A DNA stretch of 64,000 nt, taken from contig NC_132976.1 in NCBI RefSeq assembly GCF_047496725.1, positions 13,842,501-13,906,500 on the forward strand, given 5' to 3'. The DNA comes from Anoplolepis gracilipes. Its lineage: Eukaryota > Arthropoda > Insecta > Hymenoptera > Formicidae. Within the stretch, counting starts at the first letter, position 1. Every line of letters begins with the position of its first letter. Shown here piece after piece: positions 55,457 to 64,000 of this stretch. A program made the translations under genes and the position numbers. The notes under the pieces are model-generated. The model did no database searches. It worked only from the letters and a program-made list of their open reading frames with translations, and was not told where the DNA came from.

Positions 55457-56173
55457 CAGGCCTGTAGTCGGTTTGCCCATTTCGGCCGATTTTGTGCATT
55501 GGCATCCCCACTCCTCTTATTTCGTAGCAACTAGATTACTCGCGGAAACGTAAGACGCTCGAGCTCAAGAACGATATTAGCTGTAAATTATATGGGTGCG
55601 TAATGCCCTGTATACTTTTGTTTATAGACTTATATTCTTATATTAAAGTTAAAAGAGACACTGAAATGGACACATACATACATACATACATATATATAAA
55701 TAATATATATATACATATATATATATACACATATAATAATTTAAGAATTTAAATATAAATATATACATGTAAAAATACCACACATAAACACTATATATAT
55801 ATATATATATATATATATTGTATATGTTGTGTTTATATGTGGTATTTTTACATGTATATATTTATATTTAAATTCTTAAATTATACATATATATATATAT
55901 ATATATATGTTGTGCATATATGTGATATTTTTATATGTATATATTTATAGTATATTGTATTTAAATTTATTTTTCTTATTTATATATATGTTTATTTTTA
56001 TTTATCTTTATATATATGTATATGTATGTATGTATGTATATGTATGTATACGTATATATACGTATATATGTATGTATACGTATATAAGCTTCAAGTTCAA
56101 AGTATTTAAATGGCAAGTCAAGTCTGTAATGAATGCTAATTCACAAAGTGATTCAACGTCCTCGAAGAATGTT

Positions 56174-57328
56174 CTAAATCTCTACGTTGCACGTTTCTTG
56201 TATGAAAAGATATATTTCTTTTCTAATAGCAAACAATTTTTGCAAAGTTTTTTCGGCACTTAGCCATCGCACTTCACAATAAAGAGGGACGTCTTTGTAG
56301 GCCGCAGCGTATTCTTCAAGGAAACTTTGAAATTTTCGATGAAGCAAAAACTTGTGGCCACCTTTAATTGCATTTACTATTGCCGTAACAGTCTGCATAG
56401 CGTTGGATAATTTTACATTTTTTCCACATAAGCTTCTTGATGTATTATACAATGAAGTATAGGAAATTAAAAAATTTTTTTTTTACTTGTCCGAAAAGTC
56501 CAATTTTAGATCCTACCATAGATTTTGCACCATCTGTCATTATACACGAACATTTCGTCAAATCGCAACCAAATTTTTGAAGAGTAATTTCAAGCGCTCT
56601 GTAAATATCACTGCCGGTTGTTGTATCATGTATGGCACTAAATCTAACATTTCTTCAACACACGAAAAATCATCTTGTACAATTCGCGCGAAGATACTTA
56701 GTTGACTTATATGTCGAACATCCGTGCTCTCATCGAGGCACAATGAGAAATAAGTACATGTTGCTAACAATGATCTCAATTTCTCTTCGATAGAGCTGGC
56801 TATCATAATAATTCTTGATTTCACTGTGTTACGACAAAGTGGAATATTATTGACGTTTTCAGGTGTTATATTTCCAAATTCTTTTACTGCTGCAAGAATG
56901 TAATCTTTTATGAAGACACCATCGGTAAATGGTTTTGAGTGTTTCGCAATGAGATATGAAATGGCATACGATGCGCGAATCGTTTTATCTTGAATGTCTT
57001 CATCTTCATTATTACAAACGTCCGAAATTACACCAAAACGTTGCTTATATACTAATTGTAATGCTGCAATCAAAGCAAATTTTTCGTGTCCCTCATACAT
57101 TGAATATTCCTTGGAATGCTTATGTTCATAATGTCTATGAATCACATATTTTTTTACACTTGCCGGTTCAAAACCACATAAAAGACACACTGTCCGATTT
57201 GCAATACACGTGAAGAAACTGTCTTCCCATGCTTTATCAAACTGCTCTTTATAATTCTGTTTAGTTGCCATTTTTTCAAAATTGCCGCAACACGATATGC
57301 ACAATTGCACAATTTGTTGATTGTACAA
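56174..57328 (-). pseudogene. hAT transposase (ZBED5/GTF2IRD2-like), broken
   Basis: Likely start at the Met in MATKQNYKEQFD near 57271. A zinc-finger-like CLLCGF ... HRHYEHKH follows, then the block FSLCLDESTDVRHISQLSIF (first Asp region). After a frameshift near 56630 come GGHKFLLHRKFQSFLEEY and EVRWLSAEKTLQKLF, ending near 56174. The C-terminal dimerisation domain is missing. The family resembles transposases that gave rise to vertebrate ZBED5 and GTF2IRD2-type genes. Confidence 0.8.
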
Positions 57329-57429
57329 TTTGACAACGCATATAAATTGATTATATTTTGTTTTAAAGAGGTTCTCAAAGTGTTATAAATTAGGTTCTCA
57401 AAGTGTTATAAAGTCATTATAAATTACAA

Positions 57430-57980
57430 TTTTCGAAGACATGAGTCACTTTACAAATTAACTTTTTTAAATTGGAATTATTATATTTCTAAACTGGGAA
57501 TTATTTAGAAAGTAAGATATCTTTACAATCAACAAATAGTGCAATTATGCATATTATGTTGCGACAATTCTGAGAAAAATACTAAAAAGAATTATAAACA
57601 GTATTTTGATAAAATATGAGGAGATAATAATAAAACGAATTATAAGAAAAATTTTGATAAAATATGAGAAGACACTTGGAAATATTAGAAATACACCTGA
57701 GACATCAATAATATTCCACTTTGTCGTAATACAGTGAGATCAATAATTATTATGATAATCAATTCTCAAAAAAAAAAAAAAAATAAAATAGTTAATAAAT
57801 TTAATTTTTTTACTTTAATATTAAGAAGAATTATACGGGAAAAATAAGATATATTTATTCTTATGCAAATCATTACTGCTACAATTAAAGGTGGCAACAA
57901 GTTTTTGCTTTATAAAAAATTTTAAAGTTTCCTTGAAGAGTATGATGCGGCATACAAAGATGTGTTTCCTTATTTATAGT
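57430..57980 (+). pseudogene. Inverted partial copy of the same hAT transposase
   Basis: Plus-strand remnants match the minus-strand gene in order: YNQQIVQLCILCC-like, KKNYKQYFDK, TPETSIIFHFVVI-like and IKGGNKFLLYKKF-SFLEEY. The intervening coding parts are deleted. With the long terminal repeats this shows duplication in inverted orientation. Confidence 0.75.
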
Positions 57981-58251
57981 TTTATTTATTGGTTCTATGT
58001 ATTTATAATTTATATGTTCTCATTTTCTGACATAAAATATAAAATTGGATATACGACATCTTTAAGCGATATATCTTTACCTCACTGATGTGAATAAATA
58101 CATCAAGAATTGATATTGTATTTCGTTATTTAAAAAAATGTAAATAGAGTTTGTTTTGATAGAAAAGTAGAATATAGGGAAACTTTTTCAAAAAGCATTA
58201 ACAATAGTACTTCAATCATGGAAATCTATTGACATTAAATTTAAATATATG

Positions 58252-58310
<59 letters not shown>
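57981..58310. other. AT-rich hAT interior
   Basis: No gene. It contains (TA)n at 58252-58300. Confidence 0.6.
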
Positions 58311-59214
58311 CGTGTTCGTTTCAGTGTCTCTTTTAACTTTAATATAAAAATATAAGTCTATAAACAGAAGTACACAGGGCAATATGCACCCATATAATTT
58401 ACAACTAATATCGTTCCTGAGCTCGAGCGTCTTACGTTTCCACGAGTAATCTAGTTGTTATGAAATAAGAGGAGTGGGGATGCCAGTGAACAAAATCGGC
58501 CGAAATGGGCAAACCGGCTACAGGCCTGGGATAGATAAAGAAGGCGCAAAACACAATACACGTATTTTATCATTAACAAAATTTTTATTCATAAAAGTGT
58601 GTGTGTGTGTGTGTGTGTATACATATAATGTGTGCGTGCGTGCGTGTGTGTGTTTTAAAAATATAATAGATAATATAAAATATAAAAAATCTAAAATCCA
58701 ATATATGTATATAAAATTGAAAAATATAAAATATAAAATATAAATTATTAAATATAAAATATAAAAAAGAAAATATAAAACTTAAAAACTAAAAAATCTG
58801 TAGGCGCGAGGCGGAGGGGGACCTCGCGACGGCTGCGTCTGTAACAGAAAAAAAAATGAACATTTTTATTAGTATTTTTTAAAAAATCTTTAAAATTTGA
58901 GCATACTTACAATACGAGGGGCTCCTCGCCGAACAATCTGCGGAGACAGAAGATATCCACATACAAATATGGGAAGAACTCGTCTAAGAAGCGAGCACGG
59001 GGGCCGCACGCGACGCACCTCTTTCATGTGCACGATGTTGACGTATCCTGGGATGAAGTTGTGATAACATTGATATTCCTGTAAAAGAAAAAAACATAAA
59101 TATATTATAAATAAAAAGCGTATAAAATAATAATAAAAATTACTTACATCACCAAGTGGGAGATGGTAGGACCGACATTGGAAAATCTATAAAAATTAAT
59201 AAAATATAAATATA

Positions 59215-62200
59215 GATAGATAGATAGATAGATAGATAGATTGATAGATAAATGTATTTATTGATTCCCCTTGGGGATTTTAATCTCTTACATCTCTTAC
59301 ATATTCTCCTTAACCTATCTTACCGCTAACGATAAATATTTCTCCGCTCTCCTCTCTCACCCTCTCTCTCATTCTCTCCCTCTCTCTCTCTCTCTCTCTC
59401 CCTTTCCCCTTTCTCTCCGCGCCTCACTTCATTATTAACTCTATACAGCATTCTATTTTCAAACAAAAACAAACAGCTCCTCACACGGACCTGGCCTTGT
59501 GTAGCCTTACAATTTAAAAAACCCACTCCCTACCCCACGCCTTTTCTCCCTCTTTACGCCCTTCAGACCTCTAACCTCTCCCTTTCCCTTCATTTCCCAC
59601 TTCCTCCGCTAAATCTCTCTCTCTCTCTCTCATCCCATTCTCTCCTTCCTATCCCGATTTCTCTCTCAAACTCACTTCTTTTCTCTCTCTCCCTCTCTCT
59701 TCCTTCTTCTCGTGACTCCTCATTTACACCTTATTTCCTCTATCTTACCACTAAAGCACAACGTTTCTCCACTCTCCTCTCTCACCCTCTCTCATCCTCT
59801 CTCTCTCTCTTTCTCTTTACTATTACCTATATACACTAATTATATACTGTACATTCTTCTAACCTTCCCCCTTCTTTGCCTCAATTTCTTCCCCCACGAC
59901 TCTGGCCATTTTGTGACCCTTACATACTGGTTCCCTTTCCCTCCCTCACGGCCCATCCTCTCTACCCTTTCTCCCCTCCCTCTCTTCTGCTACTCTTGCT
60001 CCCCCTTTCCTTTCCATTCTCGCCTCTTTTCCATCTCTCTCTCCGCTCTCTCCGTCTTTCCTCTCCCTCAATCATTTCCTCCTCTCTCTTCCAGTTTCCC
60101 TCTCCTCTCTTTCCTCTTGGCTGGGCTGTCCTCCTCTTCTATACCTTCCTCTATTCGTCCTCTTCTTCTCTCCTTTTACCTCTCGTATCTCACTCCTCTC
60201 CATCTTCTTCTTTCCATCTTTTCTCCTCTTCTAACCATCTCCACCTCTTCCCATCCACCCTCACTTCTCTGCTTGTTGTTATCACCTTCTTGCCTCTCAC
60301 TCTTTCTCTTCTTGCTGCCTCCCCTATCCTCCATCTCATTCTCCTCTCCTTCAGTGTCAGATCCTCGTCCACTCCTACTCCCCAATTCCCTCTAATCTCT
60401 CCTTCTCTTTCTAGTACCTCTTCCCCGTCCTCTCTCCTCTCCATTTCCGTTAGCACCGTCCATGTCCCGTTCTCCCTTCTTCTTTCCTCTATCCATTTCA
60501 TCCTCAGCTTCCTGCCTAACTCCTCAATGATCCCTTCCACTATATATCTTCTTTCCTCCTGATCTTCCCCTTCTATTCCTCTCCATTTCACATTTCTCTC
60601 TCTCTTCCTTCTTTTCTCCTCTTCCTCTCTTTCCGCTCTCTCTCTTCTTTCTATCTCCCTGTGTTCTTTCTCCTTTCTTGCTCTTTCCGCTCTTCCCTCC
60701 ATCCTTTTCCAGCTCTCCCGCTTTTCCCTCCTCTCTCTTTCCTTCTCTTCCAACCACTTCTCCTCTTCATCCTCTTCTACCCTCTTCCACCATGCCTCAT
60801 CCTCTCTGTGCTCTTCTGTTCTTCTCCTCTGCTCTCGCCGCTCTCTCCTCTCTTTTTCTATTTCATCTTCCCATTCTCTCCTTATCTCTTTCTCCTCTCT
60901 CTTCCTCTTGTCCTATCGCCTCTCCTTTCTCCTTTTCTTCCTCTTTCATATGTTCTCTCCTCTCACTCCCCATTTTTCTTTCCCCACTCTCCCTCCTCAC
61001 TGCTGGCTCCCCGCCGATCTTCCTCTCCGTCGCTTCTTCTCTTTCATTCACTTCCTGATCCCTTACCTCTTCCCCCTTTTCTTCGTTCTTCTTCTTCCTC
61101 TCACTCGTCTGTCCTTCTTCTTTACTCTCTTCCGTGTTCTCTTTCTCCCCATTTTCTTGTCCCTTCTCTTCTCTTCTTTCTTCCTCTCGCTGCTTCATTC
61201 CTCTCTCCTCTTCCTCCCTGTCATCTTCCTCCTCTCGTTTCCCCCTCGCCTTGCCACTTTCTCTCGACCCTCTCTTCTTTCCCTTCCCTCCTCTTCTCTC
61301 CTCTCCCTGCCATTCCGTCACTCCTCTCTCTCCTTCTTCCTCTCTCACCTTTTCTCTCTTCTCACACTCCACCTTTCCTTCCCTGCTCTCCCTCCTCACC
61401 TCTATCTCTCCATAAATCTTCCTTACCACCACTAACACTTCCGATATGCACTCCTTTATTTCTCTCATCTCCTTCCTAATCCCCCTCAGCTCCTCCATCT
61501 CTCCCTGTTCCTTTCTCCTCATTTCCTCTCTCTCTCTCTCTTCTTTTCTCGCACCACTCTCTTTCCTCCACTTTACTCGCACACTCCACTGTTTCCTAAT
61601 CCTTGTCCTGTATCACTTCCCGCTGACCACACACTCCACTGTCTTTTTGCTTCTTATTCCCAACTTTCATCTAACCTCTCCAACACACGTGCTCAGACCA
61701 TTTGCTCACCCTTATCCTAATCGATATCACTGCTCGCCATCTTCCTCGATATCGATATATCGGGATCCTTTTCCACTACGCTTCTCAATTATCTCCTGTC
61801 GCCATCTGCCGCCTCTGTCGTTTACTGTTATATCTCTGCCTCCTTTCTCTCTACCGCACCTCTCCTTCTTTCTTTTCTCCCTTACCGACCCATGACCGCC
61901 CTCCTCTCCCCGTTCCTCTCCGTTCCACGTTTCCACTCATTATCCTCTTGCCTCATTTCCTTCCTCTTGTCTATTTTATCCTTCCTTTTCCGTCACTCTT
62001 CTTCTAACTCTCCCTCAGCCACACTCCTCGCTACCTCACTAACTTCCCTCTTCTTTCCTACTCTCTCGCTCTTCACCGCTTTCCATTCTCACTCCTTTGT
62101 CTCCCAATTCTTCCACGTCATCTTTCTCCGTCCTCTCGTTCCAGCTTTCCATCCTTATATTTCTCTTCCCTGACTGCCCCTCTTCTCCACTCCACTTTCT

Positions 62201-62335
62201 TTCACCTCACTGCCCTTCCGCTTGTACTTCTGCCCTTACTTTTTACTTATCACTCTTCCCATCTCTCTAAAAACTCCAAAATACTCCGGACTCAAAAACT
62301 TCCAACCTCTCCGCCCGCCATCTTTATCCCCTCCT
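59215..62335 (-). mobile_element. ORF1-only LINE with (GATA)n tail
   Basis: A 14-bp duplication AAAATATAAATATA flanks it (59201-59214 and 62336-62349). On the minus strand it starts AGGAGGGGATAAAGATGGCG, contains ORF1, then an untranslated region with a partial duplication of about 420 bp, AATAAA near 59255-59262 and a (TATC)n tail. There is no endonuclease or reverse transcriptase and no room for one. It lies in intron 1 of unit copy B; the same intron in copy A lacks it. Confidence 0.85.
60190..61582 (-). pseudogene. LINE ORF1, Arg/Glu-rich, frameshifted
   Basis: The first block (61582-60863) is an extreme Glu/Arg/Lys-rich coiled-coil-like stretch. The last block (60753-60190) ends in MKWIEERRRENGTWTVL, GVGVDEDLTLKERRMRW and KVITTSREVRVDGKRW, the RNA-binding C-terminal part of ORF1 proteins from an insect LINE. 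Breaks lie near 60860 and 60755. Its low complexity makes the opposite strand pyrimidine-rich with many spurious frames. Confidence 0.75.
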
Positions 62336-62563
62336 AAAATATAAATATAAATATATTATAAATAAAAAAGCGTATAAAAAATAATAAAAACTACTTACAT
62401 CCTCGAACAGTACATCCAACAACGCTCGGAACAGAGTGCGGGCCAAATTCTTGACCCAGCGAAGTGTACGGCGATGGCGTCGCCTGCCAACGCCTTCGGG
62501 AAGCTGAAGGCGACGGTATCCCGTCTCGAAAACAGCGTCGAGAAATGACATAATGCTCGACAT

Positions 62564-63384
62564 TTTAAAATCACAAAAAGAACTTCACTTCACTGGATCA
62601 CTGTCTGACACTTTATGCCAGCTCCAGCGAGAGCTAGGTAACGTCTCGGTAAAAAAAATGGGTAGGGTATGAGCATGACATAAGAGTTAGCAACAAATGC
62701 TTTCTCTTTATAGCTGATAAAGAATTAAAAGCTGACGCGGACTGTCGTTTCACACAACATTCATACAGATAATTATAATTAAATAGCGACACAATCAAAT
62801 AAGCATTAGACATCTATTGAAACATTGATCAACATGGATCTAAACATTGATCAACATTGATCTAAACATGTTTGAATCTTATTATACATCAAATAAATAT
62901 CATGACTTGAAATATAATACCAGATGCAGCTGCACCATGAAATGTAATATTCACCACACAGATGTATACATGGTTAAGAGATATCAAATAAACATCTATC
63001 GAACCATGTTTGAACCACTATCATACATCAAACGAACGTCGATTAACATCAAACAAACATCTATCGAACCGCGATGAACATCTATCGAACCATGTTTGAA
63101 CCATTATTGTATATCAAACGAACGTCGATCAACATCAAATGAACGTCGATCAACATCAAACGAACGTCGATCAACATCAAACGAACGTTGATCAACATCA
63201 AGCGACTCATGAACGACATGAATTTTGACATTTTTTTGCGTTTAAAGATGTCAAATATTCCATGTCCATTGTCTGCTAAAATGCAGACTAATAGAGAAAT
63301 GCATCACGTACTGTAATATAATACATGCTATCAAGAGAGGATAAAAAAAAGATAATAACACACATGTATTGTAACAATAGTTTA
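62564..63384. other. Spacer upstream of unit copy B
   Basis: Loose repeats of AACATCTATCGAACCATGTTTGAACC-type sequence from 62820, tightening into a 21-bp array at 63120-63201. The first 80 bp may include the promoter of copy B's exons. No gene. Confidence 0.55.
63120..63201. repeat. 21-bp tandem repeat, about four units
   Basis: Units of GAACGTCGATCAACATCAAA plus C or T. Confidence 0.93.
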
Positions 63385-63900
63385 TTATAAATATGGATTG
63401 GTCGAATTTTTATGATGATGATTCGACCACCAATTGAATAATTTAAATATATTTTGTAAAGCACAATTTCGTACATGTCTATCGCAACGCAGAGTAGCAT
63501 CTAATTTATCTAAAGCAGGAACGTCATCATAGTCGTTATCGAATGTCTCGATAATAAGACCGATTCTCGCATCGTCTTCCAGTAAATTTGCCAATCATTC
63601 TCGTTTTTCATGTCCTTTGACATACACTCGAGAAGATGCATCTTTCAACGTCACGGCGTCAGTGATTAAACGTTTGGCCCTGTATTACAGAATGTTTCCA
63701 TCTTCCCATTGCAGATTGTGATGTTTTCCAATCAACCATGCAACTTGAAATCTCTCAGATATCGTGAGCAAACGGAATGGTGTAAGACTCGTAAAAATAT
63801 AATGAGAGAGTACAGAGCCCTTTGTCAGAATCGCAATTTCTTTCACGATAAACTTTCCTCCAACAATAAATCCTTGCAGATCTACAAACGTTGGTACCAT
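63385..63900 (-). pseudogene. Unrecognised 171-codon protein with two stops
   Basis: A single minus-strand frame from ATG 63898-63900 to a stop at 63385, broken by TAA near 63680 and TGA near 63593 but with no shift. Blocks: VPTFVDLQGFIVGGKFIVKE, VLSHYIFTSLTPF, AWLIGKHHNLQWEDG, RVYVKGHEKRE, an acidic DDARIGLIIETFDNDYDD, and CDRHVRNCALQNIFKLFNWW. I believe a family like this recurs in ant genomes, but I cannot name it or give it a function. The TGA stands where a Trp codon would fit. It lies 0.8 kb upstream of unit copy B. Confidence 0.55.
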
Positions 63901-64000
63901 AATGAAATAATATTGGCGAGAACTACGACGGACGACTGATGTCGATCATCGAGTATCGCTAGTTTTATAATGTTATAATATTATAATGTTATAATGTTAT

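Larger units (their letters stand above)
55457..58528 (-). mobile_element. hAT element as an inverted dimer with long terminal repeats
   Basis: Flanked by the 8-bp duplication GGATAGAT (55449-55456 and 58529-58536), standard for hAT. The ends CAGGCCTGTAG...CTACAGGCCTG extend into inverted repeats of about 216 bp (55457-55672 and 58311-58528). The transposase pseudogene is on the minus strand, and a second, internally deleted copy of the same gene is on the plus strand at 57430-57980. So the element is two head-to-head copies. TA-rich palindromes lie near 55740-55905. Confidence 0.9.
54256..62563 (-). pseudogene. Repeat unit copy B, exons plus tandem-repeat tail
   Basis: Inverted counterpart of copy A. 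Exons on the minus strand: 62563-62399 (ATG, 55 codons, FETGYRRLQLPEG and RTLFRALLDVLFED), 59186-59148 (13 codons), 59078-58911 and from 58838, each with GT/AG borders and phase-0 joins for the first three. In exon 3 PGYVNIVHMKEV is followed by a frame change before YVDIFCLRRLFGEEPLVL. An ORF1-only LINE sits in intron 1 and a hAT dimer downstream of exon 4; the tail is the tandem arrays at 54.3-55.1 kb. Family and function are unknown. The exon architecture, shared with copy A, argues for a once-expressed gene carried by the repeat. Confidence 0.55.

Noticed and set aside
59712..62173. Long plus-strand Ser/Leu/Pro-rich ORFs
   Set aside because: They are the complement of the Glu/Arg-rich LINE ORF1 on the minus strand, which has family motifs; pyrimidine-rich DNA has few stops.

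Overview
The window is AT-rich eukaryotic DNA from an insect. Split genes with canonical GT/AG introns, many short AT-rich introns, and a dense mix of mariner, piggyBac, hAT, Harbinger/ISL2EU, LINE and env-carrying gypsy elements all support this. The mix resembles hymenopteran, perhaps ant, heterochromatin or a TE island; that placement is inference. There are no operons, CRISPR arrays or bacterial signals.

Only three ordinary single-copy genes are visible. They sit together in the middle: the AAA+/winged-helix half of ORC1 (34.5-38.7 kb, +), a small methyltransferase-like gene (39.1-39.9 kb, +), and a complete two-exon RABIF/Mss4 gene (42.3-43.0 kb, -). They work in unrelated processes (replication licensing, unknown, Rab cycle), so the grouping is positional.

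Layout. 0-1.8 kb: copy A of a multi-exon repeat unit that ends in GC-rich tandem repeats. 1.9-8.3 kb: a 5'-truncated, inverted errantivirus-like gypsy (gypsy-1) with a piggyBac nested in its 3' region. 9.1-10.4 kb: a mariner. 10.5-26.0 kb: a decayed hAT gene whose intron holds a full-length LINE (11-bp target-site duplication), into which a rearranged gypsy (gypsy-2, 4-bp duplication) inserted. 26.3-31.5 kb: hAT, Myb/SANT and PIF fragments, one split by a 3.2-kb non-coding insertion. 31.7-33.5 kb: a foldback element and a Harbinger-type non-autonomous element. 34.5-43.0 kb: the host genes. 43.4-51.0 kb: a second hAT gene within a swarm of perfect or near-perfect small palindromes. 51.3-54.3 kb: a GC-rich tail, a third env fragment and a THAP/ISL2EU pseudogene. 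54.3-62.6 kb: copy B of the repeat unit, inverted relative to copy A and interrupted by a hAT inverted dimer and an ORF1-only LINE. 63.4-63.9 kb: a pseudogene of an unrecognised family.

The strongest second-look items are: (1) an antisense frame with a CxxC-x11-CxxC motif, kept in both gypsy copies between pol and env; (2) gypsy-2, whose integrase and env halves are inverted behind an 18-bp snapback, yet which is bounded by TG...CA and a 4-bp duplication; (3) about ten abutting palindromes with unlike arms but similar ends and a shared CCAAT/ATTGG core; (4) a hAT head-to-head dimer whose empty site survives in copy A. All coordinates come from reading the sequence by eye; no search was run.
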